Of a stretch of DNA of 64,000 bases, positions 1 through 8,086 are shown piece after piece. The notes under the pieces are model-generated. The model made no database searches and was not told the DNA's origin. It saw only the letters and a list, made by a program, of their open reading frames with translations. The stretch lies in the NCBI GenBank assembly GCA_964517605.1, contig CAZFCE010000002.1, positions 186,001 to 250,000 on the forward strand, given 5' to 3'. Numbering within the stretch: the first letter of the stretch is position 1; each line of letters begins with the position of its first letter. The position numbers were made by a program, and so were the translations under genes. The DNA is from J095 sp964517605 (GTDB lineage: Bacteria; Chloroflexota; Anaerolineae; 4572-78; J111).

Positions 1-2
1 CC

Positions 3-1028
3 TGGCAGACCAACGTTTACACCGGCAACGCCATTGACGTGCGCGAGTTGCCCATTCCCACCCACTCGCGGGGCGACGGCGGCGCGTTCATTACCGGCGG
101 GGTAGTGGTGTGCAAAGACCCCGTTTCGGGCCGGGGCAATCTCAGTTACAACCGCATGCAGGTTAAAGGGCCGCGCAGTTTTGGCTTTAACGTGAACGAG
201 TGGCGGCACGTGCGGCTGTTTATGGCCAGCCGGCCCGATCCCACCGCGCCCTTTCCGGTGGCGGTGGCCATTGGCCTGGACCCGGCCATTATGATTGCCG
301 CCGGCGTGCGCACCGAAGCCGACGAACTTACCATTGCCGGAGCCATCCGCGGCCAGCCGGTGCCGGTGCGCCGGGGCATCACCGTTGAGGTTGATATTCC
401 GGCGGAGGCCGAAATTGTGATTGAAGGCTACGTCCACCCCGCCGAGAAAAAAGGCGAAGGGCCACTGGCCGAGTTTCACGGCTACCACGGCGAAATCTGG
501 GACAGCCCCACCTTTGAAGTGACGGCCATTTGCTGGCGCGCCAACCCCATTTTTCAAACCATTATCCCCGGCGGGTACGAACACGTATACATTGGCAACG
601 TGCTGCCCCGCGAGCCGCTGCTGCGCCGCTTTGTGCGCCACCTCAGCCCCACGGCGGTGGTGCATATTCCGCCTTATGCCAACGGCTTTGCCGCCATTGT
701 GCAAATTGAGCGCGACAACCCCGGCCAGCCCAAAAATATTGCTATGGCCGCCATGACGGCCCACATCAACATTAAACAGGTGATTGTGGTAGACCGCGAC
801 ATCAATATTTACGACTCCGCCGATGTGTTGTGGGCGCTGACCAATCGCGTGGATTGGAGCCGCGACGTGTTCACCGTGCCGGGGGCGCAGGGCCACGAAA
901 TGGACCCCACCGCCGACCAGCGCGGCCTGCACACCAAAATTGGCATTGACGCCACCTACAAACGCGAACGCCGCGAATACGGCACGCGGGTTAGTTACCC
1001 CACCGTGGACTTAAGCCAGTACTTGTAA
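3..1028 (+). CDS. ubiD: UbiD family decarboxylase (5'-truncated by window edge)
   Basis: C-terminal two thirds of a UbiD-type decarboxylase, which uses prenylated FMN to decarboxylate (or carboxylate) aromatic or unsaturated acids. The frame is open to the window edge, so the GTG at 39 is not the real start. Visible family features are the RELPIPTHSRGDGG segment near the beginning, the NLSYNRMQ stretch of the prFMN/metal-binding region, the EGYVHP and GEGPLAEFHGYHG motifs, and the C-terminal TKIGIDAT motif. The E2 gene follows after 10 bp. UbiX, which makes the cofactor, is the last gene of the same run of plus-strand genes and supports an active prFMN enzyme. The substrate cannot be read from the sequence. 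Confidence 0.93.
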   Translation, partial: WQTNVYTGNAIDVRELPIPTHSRGDGGAFITGGVVVCKDPVSGRGNLSYNRMQVKGPRSFGFNVNEWRHVRLFMASRPDPTAPFPVAVAIGLDPAIMIAAGVRTEADELTIAGAIRGQPVPVRRGITVEVDIPAEAEIVIEGYVHPAEKKGEGPLAEFHGYHGEIWDSPTFEVTAICWRANPIFQTIIPGGYEHVYIGNVLPREPLLRRFVRHLSPTAVVHIPPYANGFAAIVQIERDNPGQPKNIAMAAMTAHINIKQVIVVDRDINIYDSADVLWALTNRVDWSRDVFTVPGAQGHEMDPTADQRGLHTKIGIDATYKRERREYGTRVSYPTVDLSQYL

Positions 1029-1038
1029 CAGGTAAAAA

Positions 1039-2286
1039 ATGACAACCACCCCCACCGAATTAATTCTGGTAATGCCCAAACTGGGGCTAACCATGCTCGA
1101 AGCCACGCTGACCCGCTGGCTTAAAAACGCCGGCCAGGCGGTGCGCCAGAACGAAATTTTATTTGAATTTGAAAGCGATAAATCGTTGATGGAATACGAA
1201 TGCCCGACTGATGGCGTGCTGGCTCAAATTCTGGTTGCCGCCGGCAACACGGTTCCCTGCGGCACGCCGGTGGCCCGCTTGCAACCCGCCGGAGCAACAG
1301 CGATAACGCCACCGCCGACCATCACCGCCACGCCGGCGGCCAAACGGCAAGCCCGGCTGCACGGCATCGAACTGGCTCAACTCACCGGGCGCGGCCCGCA
1401 GGGGCGAATTCAATTAGCCGATGTGGTTGCCGCCGCTACCGCCCCAACCGCGCCGGTGGCCCGCGTAACGCCCGTGGCCGAGCGGCTGGCCGACGAGTTG
1501 GGCGTGGATTGGACCAAACTCGATGGCAGCGGCTCCGGCGGGCGCGTGCACAAAGCCGATGTGCTGCAAGCCGCGCCGCCGCCGCCCCAACCGGCGGCCC
1601 GCACCCAGCCGCTCACCGGCATTCGCGGGGCGATTGCCAGCCGCATGAGCGACAGCGCCTTTTCCGCGCCGCACGTTACCCTGTTTGCCGAAGCCGACGC
1701 CACTGCGCTGGTTGATGCCCGCCGCCAACTCAACGCCGAGACGCCCGCCGACGCCAAAATTTCATACAACACGCTGCTGGCGGCCATTGTGGCCCGCCTG
1801 CTGCCCGACCATCCCGCCCTCAACGCCTGCATCACCGGCAACAGCATCCACTTTTACGCCGACATCAACATTGCCCTGGCGGTAGATACCGAGCGCGGAC
1901 TGCTGGCTCCGGTGCTTAAAAACGCCAACCGGCTTGACCTGCTCGCCCTTCAACGCGCCGGCAACGCGCTCATTGAACGCGCCGTGGCCGGCCAAAGCCT
2001 GCCCGACGACCTGACCGGCGGCACCTTCACCATCACCAATCTGGGCATGTACCAGATTGATGGCTTTACCCCGATTATCAACCAGCCCCAAAGCGCCATT
2101 TTGGGCGTGGGCCAGATTGCCGCCAAAGCCGTGGTGTCCGCCACCGGCGAGATTGTGGCCCGGCACATGCTCACCCTCAGCCTGAGTTTTGACCACCGCA
2201 TTGTGGATGGCGCGCCGGCGGCCCGCTTTTTGCAGCGGATCAAACAACTCATCGAGCGGCCATTTGCGCTGTTGCTGTCCCGGTAA
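1039..2286 (+). CDS. Lipoyl-dependent 2-oxo acid dehydrogenase E2-like acyltransferase
   Basis: E2 component type dihydrolipoamide acyltransferase, 415 aa. Residues about 8-85 form a lipoyl domain with the attachment lysine in ESDKS. Two peripheral-subunit-binding-like segments follow, at about 95-130 and 145-180, separated by Ala/Pro linkers. The catalytic domain begins near 195 and carries the active-site motif DHRIVDG near the C terminus. All catalytic elements look intact. No E1 or E3 gene lies in the window and the neighbours are a decarboxylase and an amidohydrolase, so its partner complex is unknown. E1 genes could lie upstream of the window. It may act in acyl transfer to CoA from a pathway product. 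Confidence 0.9.
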   Translation: MTTTPTELILVMPKLGLTMLEATLTRWLKNAGQAVRQNEILFEFESDKSLMEYECPTDGVLAQILVAAGNTVPCGTPVARLQPAGATAITPPPTITATPAAKRQARLHGIELAQLTGRGPQGRIQLADVVAAATAPTAPVARVTPVAERLADELGVDWTKLDGSGSGGRVHKADVLQAAPPPPQPAARTQPLTGIRGAIASRMSDSAFSAPHVTLFAEADATALVDARRQLNAETPADAKISYNTLLAAIVARLLPDHPALNACITGNSIHFYADINIALAVDTERGLLAPVLKNANRLDLLALQRAGNALIERAVAGQSLPDDLTGGTFTITNLGMYQIDGFTPIINQPQSAILGVGQIAAKAVVSATGEIVARHMLTLSLSFDHRIVDGAPAARFLQRIKQLIERPFALLLSR

Positions 2287-2292
2287 ACCGTT

Positions 2293-3630
2293 ATGTCAAT
2301 TTTGGTTCAAAACGGCCACATTTTTACCGGTGATGCCGCCGCTACCATCCACTCGCCCGGTTGGATTCTTGTTGAAGCTGACCGCATCAGCGCGGTGGGG
2401 CCGGGCCAGCCGCCCGCCGAACTGACCGCCCGTGCCGGGCGGGTTATTGACGCCGCGCACATGGCCGTGCTGCCGGGGCTGGTCAACGGCCACACCCACC
2501 TGTCGCAAACATTTATGCGCGGCCTGGGCGATGACAAGCCGCTGCTCGCCTGGTTGCAGCAAATTATGTGGCCGCTTCAGGCGGCCATTACGCCCGAAGA
2601 AATGCGGCTGGCCTGCCTGCTGGGGCTGGTAGAAAACCTGCGCTGCGGCGCTGCCGCCGTGGTGCAGCACCATAAAATCATCGCCAGCCCGGCCCACGTA
2701 GACGCCGCCGCCGAGGCCGCCGAAACCATCGGCGTGCGGTTGCGGCTGGCCCGGGGCTGGGTTGACCTGGGCGCGGCGGCAGAAACACCCGCCGCCATCA
2801 TTGCGGACATGGAACGGCTGCGGGGTCGCTGGCACGGGCAGGCCGGCGGGCGAATTACCGTGGGGTTTGGGCCAATGGCCGCCTGGCGTTGCTCCGATGA
2901 GACCATGCGCCAAACCGTCGAACTGGCCCGCGCCTGGGGGCTAACCGTTCACATTCACGTGGCCGAAGCCGCTGACGAAATCGAGCTGATGCGGCAGCGC
3001 AACGGGCTGCGCCACATCGAGTGGCTGCACGCGCTGGGCGCGCTTGGCCCGGAGATGCAGTTGGTGCATTGCGTGCAGGTAACAGACGCCGAACTGGATT
3101 TAATTGCCGCCGGCGGCGCAACGGTGGTTCATTGCCCGGTCAGCAATATGTATTTGGCTTCGGGCATAGCGCCGGTGCCAGCGATGCTGGCGCGGGGCAT
3201 TCCGGTGGCGCTGGGCACCGATGGCCCGGCCTCGCACAACTCGCAGGATTTACTGGAAACCATGAAGGTGGCGGCGCTACTGGCCAAAGTTGGCAGCGGC
3301 AACGCCACCGCGCTGTTACCGGCAGACGCGCTGCGCATGGTCACTACCGCCGGGGCGCGGTTGCTGGGCCGCCCCGATTTGGGCCAAATCCGGCCCGGCT
3401 ACAAAGCCGACCTGACGCTCATCAACCTGAACACCGCCCGCTCGATGCCGGTGCATCACCCGGCCAGCGCTGTAGTTTACAACGCCAGCGGTCCCGATGT
3501 GCACACCGTGCTGGTTGACGGGCAAATTCTGCTTGATGCCGGCCAGGTAACTATGCTGGACGAAGCGGCGCTGCTGGCCGAATGCCGCGAGGCCGCCCGG
3601 CGGCTGCTGGCGCGAGCAGGAGTCAATTGA
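2293..3630 (+). CDS. Amidohydrolase, ATZ/TRZ or SsnA-like (first copy)
   Basis: Metal-dependent amidohydrolase of 445 aa in the TIM-barrel deaminase/chlorohydrolase group that includes atrazine hydrolases, MTA/SAH deaminases and SsnA. Metal ligands are visible as HTH in VNGHTHLSQ, the HIHVAE histidine and glutamate, the histidine of VHCPVSN and the aspartate of LGTDGPASHN. The RGLGDDKPLLAWL segment is typical of the MTA/SAH deaminase side of the family. It starts 6 bp after the E2 gene. A substrate with a C-N bond on a heterocycle or purine is likely from family knowledge, but not determinable here. Confidence 0.9.
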   Translation: MSILVQNGHIFTGDAAATIHSPGWILVEADRISAVGPGQPPAELTARAGRVIDAAHMAVLPGLVNGHTHLSQTFMRGLGDDKPLLAWLQQIMWPLQAAITPEEMRLACLLGLVENLRCGAAAVVQHHKIIASPAHVDAAAEAAETIGVRLRLARGWVDLGAAAETPAAIIADMERLRGRWHGQAGGRITVGFGPMAAWRCSDETMRQTVELARAWGLTVHIHVAEAADEIELMRQRNGLRHIEWLHALGALGPEMQLVHCVQVTDAELDLIAAGGATVVHCPVSNMYLASGIAPVPAMLARGIPVALGTDGPASHNSQDLLETMKVAALLAKVGSGNATALLPADALRMVTTAGARLLGRPDLGQIRPGYKADLTLINLNTARSMPVHHPASAVVYNASGPDVHTVLVDGQILLDAGQVTMLDEAALLAECREAARRLLARAGVN

Positions 3631-3658
3631 AACCTTTAATTACAACAGGAATTGATTT

Positions 3659-4390
3659 ATGGAATTACAAAACAAAGTCGCTCTGATTACCGGGGCGGCG
3701 GCGCGGGTGGGCAAAACCATCGCGCTGGCGCTGGCTAAACGGGGTGTAACCATTGCCTTTACCTATTTTTGCGATGAAGAACCGTGGCGCGAAACGATGG
3801 CCGAAATTGAGGCGCAGGGCGTGCCGGCGCTGGCCCTACCGCTCGATGTGTGCCGAATGGAGCAGCCGCGTCAGATTGTTAATCAGATTGTAGCAAAATT
3901 TGGCCGGATTGATTTGTTAGTTAACAACGCTTCGGTGTGGCTGCGCGCCCCGTTTTTAGAGATTACCGCGGAACAATGGCAAACGGCGCTGGCGGTTAAT
4001 CTGACCGGGCCGTTTTTGTGCGCGCAGGCGGTTGCGCCGCACATGCTGGCCCAACAATCGGGCGTTATCATCAACATCACCGATTTATCGGCGTTTCAAA
4101 CCTGGCCGGAATGCGCCCACCATTCGGCCAGCAAAGCCGGGCTGGTGGCGCTAACCAAAGTAATGGCCGCCGAACTGGCCCCGCACGTGCGGGTTAACGC
4201 CATCGCTCCCGGCACGGTGCTGCTGCCCGATAACGCCCCGCCGGAGAAAGAGCGGTGGGCCGTAGAAAATTCGCTGTTAAAGTGCGTGGGCTGCCCCGAA
4301 GACGTGGCCAAAACCATCATCTTTTTAACCGAAATGAACTTTGCCACCGGCGCTGTCTATTTTATGGACGGTGGCCGGGCATTGGTTTAA
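3659..4390 (+). CDS. SDR family oxidoreductase, pteridine-reductase/FolM-like, catalytic Tyr replaced by His
   Basis: Short-chain dehydrogenase/reductase, 243 aa. The N-terminal TGAAARVG motif with an arginine at the cofactor phosphate position suggests NADPH. LVNNASVW follows, then NITDLSAF and HHSASKAGL. The spacing ITD...SASK and the downstream RVNAIAPGTVLLPD resemble pteridine reductase/FolM proteins. The position normally occupied by the catalytic tyrosine of YxxxK is histidine (codon CAT at about 4121), so catalysis may differ or be lost. Flanked on both sides by amidohydrolases in the same operon; a good ribosome binding site lies before the next gene. Confidence 0.9.
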   Translation: MELQNKVALITGAAARVGKTIALALAKRGVTIAFTYFCDEEPWRETMAEIEAQGVPALALPLDVCRMEQPRQIVNQIVAKFGRIDLLVNNASVWLRAPFLEITAEQWQTALAVNLTGPFLCAQAVAPHMLAQQSGVIINITDLSAFQTWPECAHHSASKAGLVALTKVMAAELAPHVRVNAIAPGTVLLPDNAPPEKERWAVENSLLKCVGCPEDVAKTIIFLTEMNFATGAVYFMDGGRALV

Positions 4391-4405
4391 CAAGGAGATT
4401 TTACC

Positions 4406-5734
4406 ATGTGCGCAACACTGATTTTAGGCGATTGGCTGATAACCAGTCCCACCGTTACGCCCCAAAAGAATTGGGGCGTGCGCGTGGTTGGCAACCGGAT
4501 TGACCGGGTTGGCCCGGCGGCGGAGCTGCGCCGCGACTTCCCCGGCGATGAAATCCGCGAGGCTGCCGGGCACGTGATTGCCCCCGGCTTTGTAAACGCC
4601 CACACCCACCTGTACGGCACGCTGGCTCACGGCATCCCGCTGGATAAAGCGCCATCGGATTTTTGGGCGTTTCTGGCCGATTTTTGGTGGCCGCTGGTAG
4701 AGGACGCGCTGGATCACGACATGGTAGCCGCCGCCACCGATTGGGTGTGCGCCGAAATGTTGCGCGGCGGCACCACCAGTTTTTATGATTGCCTGGAAGC
4801 GCCGTTTGCCATTCCCAACGCGCTGCTGGCCCAAAAAGAGGTCGTCGAGCGGCGCGGCATGCGCGGCATTTTATCGTTTGAGGCCACCGAACGCGTTAGC
4901 CCGGAGAACGGCCAACTGGGGCTGCGCGAAAACGCCGGCTTTATTGACCTGTGCCAAAAAGAAGGCGGGCTGGTGCAGGGACTAATGTGTTTTCACACCA
5001 CTTTTACCTGCTCGGCCAGCTTCATCAAACAGGCGTTTGACATGGCCGCCGAGCGCGGCGTGCTCACCCACATGCATTGCAACGAAGGCGTGCACGAGCC
5101 CAACTACGCGCTGGAGCATTTTGGCCAACGCACGCTGGAATATTACGATGCGCTGGGCGTAACCGGGCCGAACATGCTGGCCAGCCAGTGTGTGCAACTT
5201 TCGGAGCGCGAGCGGGCCATCATTACCGAGCGGGGCGTAAAAGTAACGCACATGCCGCTAAGCAACTGCGAGGTAGGCGGCGGCATCGCGCCCATTCCGC
5301 AGCAAGTGGCCGCCGGCGTAACGCTGGGCCTTGGCTCCGATGGCTACATTAACGACTTTTTTGAGGTGATGCGCGGCGCGTTTCTTATTCACAAGGCGCA
5401 CCAGCAAAATCCACAGGTAATGCCCGCCGCCACGGTGTGGTATTTGGCCACCGAAGGCGGGGCTAAATCCATCGGCCTGGAAAAAGTGGGCCGGCTGGAG
5501 CCGGGTTGGGCCGCCGACCTGCAATTGATTGAAGCAGCCACGCTGCCCACGCCCGCCGCCGAGCACAACCTGTTTGACCAACTGCTGTTGTGGCGCAATC
5601 ACACCCACGTGCGCGATGTGATGGTGGCCGGAGCGTGGCGGGTGTTCAACGGCGAGGTGCTCAACACCGATTTGGGCGCGTTGCGGGCGCGGGTGCGGGC
5701 CAGCGCCGACCGGATGTGGCAAAAAGCGCGGTAA
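4406..5734 (+). CDS. Amidohydrolase, SsnA-like (second copy)
   Basis: Second amidohydrolase of the operon, 442 aa, clearly diverged from the first. Metal ligands are HTH in VNAHTHLYGT, HMHCNE, the histidine of THMPLSN and the aspartate of LGSDGY. The NCEVGGGIAPIP segment and overall layout resemble SsnA-type aminohydrolases, which in other bacteria sit beside molybdenum hydroxylase genes. The start ATG is preceded by AAGGAG at a good distance. Two different paralogues in one operon suggest two consecutive hydrolytic steps or two related substrates; this is inference. Confidence 0.9.
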   Translation: MCATLILGDWLITSPTVTPQKNWGVRVVGNRIDRVGPAAELRRDFPGDEIREAAGHVIAPGFVNAHTHLYGTLAHGIPLDKAPSDFWAFLADFWWPLVEDALDHDMVAAATDWVCAEMLRGGTTSFYDCLEAPFAIPNALLAQKEVVERRGMRGILSFEATERVSPENGQLGLRENAGFIDLCQKEGGLVQGLMCFHTTFTCSASFIKQAFDMAAERGVLTHMHCNEGVHEPNYALEHFGQRTLEYYDALGVTGPNMLASQCVQLSERERAIITERGVKVTHMPLSNCEVGGGIAPIPQQVAAGVTLGLGSDGYINDFFEVMRGAFLIHKAHQQNPQVMPAATVWYLATEGGAKSIGLEKVGRLEPGWAADLQLIEAATLPTPAAEHNLFDQLLLWRNHTHVRDVMVAGAWRVFNGEVLNTDLGALRARVRASADRMWQKAR

Positions 5735-5740
5735 CTACCC

Positions 5741-6199
5741 GTGGATACCAGTCTCAGAAGCCGGGCTTTGGATTATCTTCAGCGGCACAACGTGCTCACG
5801 CTGGCCACCAGCGGAGCCACCGGCGTGTGGGCCGCCGCTGTTTTTTACGTAAACGATGGCTTTACCTTTTATTTTCTGTCATCGCCCACCAGCCGGCACA
5901 GCCGAAACATTGCGGCGCAGGCGATGGTGGCGGGCACAATCCAGGAGGATTACCGCGATTGGCCGGAAATAAAAGGCGTTCAACTGGAGGGAATCGCCGT
6001 GCAGTTGGCCGGCGCGGCCCGGTTAGAAGCGATGCGACGGTACGCGGCCAAGTTTCCGCTGGTGGGCAACCTGGATAAAGCCCCGGCGGCGGTGATTGCC
6101 GCGCTCAACAAGGTGGTCTGGTACAGGCTAACGCCATCGCGCCTTTATTTTATTGATAATTCACGCGGCTTTGGCCACCGGGATGAAATAACACTGTGA
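5741..6199 (+). CDS. Pyridoxamine 5'-phosphate oxidase-like FMN-binding split-barrel protein
   Basis: Small protein of 152 aa with the split beta-barrel pattern of the PNPOx-like superfamily: an N-terminal helix, then VLTLATSGATGVWAAAVFYV, FYFLSSPTSRHSRNI, and a C-terminal WYRLTPSRLYFIDNS strand. Members bind FMN, F420 or heme, and substrate assignment is not possible from sequence. The start is GTG six bases after the second amidohydrolase, without a clear ribosome binding site, so translational coupling is likely. It sits directly before UbiX and might handle a flavin or the reduced intermediate of this pathway. Confidence 0.82.
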   Translation: MDTSLRSRALDYLQRHNVLTLATSGATGVWAAAVFYVNDGFTFYFLSSPTSRHSRNIAAQAMVAGTIQEDYRDWPEIKGVQLEGIAVQLAGAARLEAMRRYAAKFPLVGNLDKAPAAVIAALNKVVWYRLTPSRLYFIDNSRGFGHRDEITL

Positions 6200-6209
6200 G
6201 GCAATCCCT

Positions 6210-6791
6210 TTGAAACGATTGGTGGTAGGCATCTCCGGCGCAAGCGGGGTAATTTACGGCATTCGGCTGCTGGAAGTGCTGCAAACCGTAAAAAACGTGG
6301 AAACTCACCTGGTTATCAGCAACTCCGCCCGGCGAAACATTCTGCTGGAAACGGATTACACGGTGGCCCAGGTTGAGGCGCTGGCAACCCACACCCACCG
6401 CTTTAATGATATTGCCGCGTCAATTTCGTCCGGCTCGTACAAGACTATCGGCATGGTGGTGGTGCCGTGTTCCATAAAAACGCTGGCGGGGATTGCCACC
6501 TCTTTTAGCAACAACCTGTTGCTGCGGGCGGCGGATGTTACGCTCAAGGATCACCGCCGGCTGGTGCTGGCCCTGCGCGAAACGCCGCTGCATTTGGGCC
6601 ACGCCCGGCTCATAACCCAGGCGATGGAAATGGGGGCCATCATCGCCCCACCGATGCCGGCTTTTTACCACCGTCCCCGCACCATTGACGATATTATCAA
6701 CCAAACGGTTAACCGGCTGCTGGATTTGTTTGAAGTTGAACTGCCGCAGGATTTATTTAGCCGGTGGCAAGGCCCGCCGCCAGCGCCCTAA
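6210..6791 (+). CDS. ubiX: UbiX-type flavin prenyltransferase
   Basis: Makes prenylated FMN from FMN and dimethylallyl phosphate, the cofactor of UbiD decarboxylases. The protein is 193 aa with the N-terminal GISGASGVIYGIRLLE flavin/phosphate motif, VVVPCSIKTLAGIA, the LVLALRETPLH motif and IIAPPMPAFYHRP near the C terminus. The start is TTG, chosen because it gives the conserved MKRLVVGISG beginning. It closes the operon that opens with UbiD. Its stop codon overlaps the stop region of the opposing CoA-ligase-like gene by 4 bp. Confidence 0.95.
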   Translation: MKRLVVGISGASGVIYGIRLLEVLQTVKNVETHLVISNSARRNILLETDYTVAQVEALATHTHRFNDIAASISSGSYKTIGMVVVPCSIKTLAGIATSFSNNLLLRAADVTLKDHRRLVLALRETPLHLGHARLITQAMEMGAIIAPPMPAFYHRPRTIDDIINQTVNRLLDLFEVELPQDLFSRWQGPPPAP

Positions 6792-8086
6792 ATTTGCCGG
6801 ATTATTCTTTTGGCCGGCGAAGGCAACGACGCGGCGGGCAGCTCCGGCTCAACCGTGGTAAGCAACCGCAAGCCGCCGTTTGCCAGCGCCAGCCGCACCG
6901 CCGGCAGCGCCTCCAGCGCCGGGCGGAACGCCGCCGCCACAGCGGCCTCGCTGCCGGGCACCGCCGTGGCCTCGATTTTTAACTCGTGGGGGCCAAGTTG
7001 AGCCGCAAAATTAAGCAGCCCGGCAATGGGAAACAACGCCTCGTCCAGATGGGGCATGGTTAAATATTGACCGGCTCCCAGTTCTACCCGGCCATCCAGC
7101 CGGTTGCCCAGCCGCGCCAGCGTGAGTAGCGCCGCGCCGCACGGACAATCACCGGGGGCAAAATGGCTCAAATCGCCGGTGCGGTAACGAATCAGCGGCA
7201 TGCCCTGCCGGGCGAGCGTGGTAAATACCACCTCGCCGGTTTCACCGGGCAGCGCGGGTTCGTCCGTGGCCGGGTTAATCACCTCCACGTACAAATCGGC
7301 TTCCCGTAGATGATAACCGCGCCGGGCGGCGCATTCCACGCCGCCGCCCAACCCCATTTCGGTCATCCCGTAATGCGTAAAAACCTGGCAGCGCCACTGC
7401 GCCTCAACCGCCCGCACAATCGCCGTCGAGACGTAATCGCTGACCAGCAGGCAGCTTTTTAGCCGCACCGCCGCGCCGTTGGGCCGGCGGGCCAGCGCCA
7501 ACGCCTGCGTGGGCGTTGCCACCAGCCCGGTGATGCGCTCGCGGTGCAGCAGTTCCAGCGTGTCCGCCACGGTTAATTTTGGCTCGTGCTGAATTGCCAC
7601 CGCGCCCAGCCGGGGCAGCGCCTCGGCCAACATGTAGCCCACGCTACCGGGAATCGCGCCGGGAAGCAACACCAGCACCCGGTCGCCCGCACCGGTAAAA
7701 GTGGACATGCCAACGTGAAAAAAATCCCGCGTAAGTTCCTGGTCGGCGGCGGTAAAATAGAGGCGTTTTGGCTCGCCGGTGGTGCCGGAGGTGGGCAGCG
7801 TGACCACCCGTTCAATCTCGCTTTGCGACACGCACAGCAATTGCCGCTCGTGTTGGCGCAAATTCGCGGCGGTGGTCAGGGGGAAATGGCGCAAATCGGC
7901 CAAATTCGTGATTTCGGCGGGGGCATTAGCCAGATGACGGCGATAAAAAGGGCTGCGCATTCGCGCCAGTTGCAACGTTTCTTGCAACTTTTGCAGTTGA
8001 TACGCCGCCAGCCGGGCGCGGGTTAGTTCTGCGGGCGAAACGCCAATTTTGGCGGCAATCCAGGCATGCAGCGGGCTGCGGGTCAT
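6788..8086 (-). CDS. AMP-forming CoA-ligase-like adenylating enzyme (DVU_1553-like)
   Basis: Adenylate-forming enzyme of 432 aa resembling phenylacetate-CoA ligases. The ATP-binding motif TSGTTGEPKR is at about residues 98-107, YGMTEMGLGGG supplies the A5 region and TGEVVFTTL with YRTGDL the A7/A8 region. It is the last gene of the molybdenum-oxidoreductase operon and overlaps the upstream radical SAM gene by 4 bp (ATGA). From recollection of the Desulfovibrio vulgaris neighbourhood this corresponds to the DVU_1553 family. The acid it activates is unknown; the product or substrate of the aldehyde oxidoreductase is one possibility. Confidence 0.85.
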   Translation of the reverse strand: MTRSPLHAWIAAKIGVSPAELTRARLAAYQLQKLQETLQLARMRSPFYRRHLANAPAEITNLADLRHFPLTTAANLRQHERQLLCVSQSEIERVVTLPTSGTTGEPKRLYFTAADQELTRDFFHVGMSTFTGAGDRVLVLLPGAIPGSVGYMLAEALPRLGAVAIQHEPKLTVADTLELLHRERITGLVATPTQALALARRPNGAAVRLKSCLLVSDYVSTAIVRAVEAQWRCQVFTHYGMTEMGLGGGVECAARRGYHLREADLYVEVINPATDEPALPGETGEVVFTTLARQGMPLIRYRTGDLSHFAPGDCPCGAALLTLARLGNRLDGRVELGAGQYLTMPHLDEALFPIAGLLNFAAQLGPHELKIEATAVPGSEAAVAAAFRPALEALPAVRLALANGGLRLLTTVEPELPAASLPSPAKRIIRQI

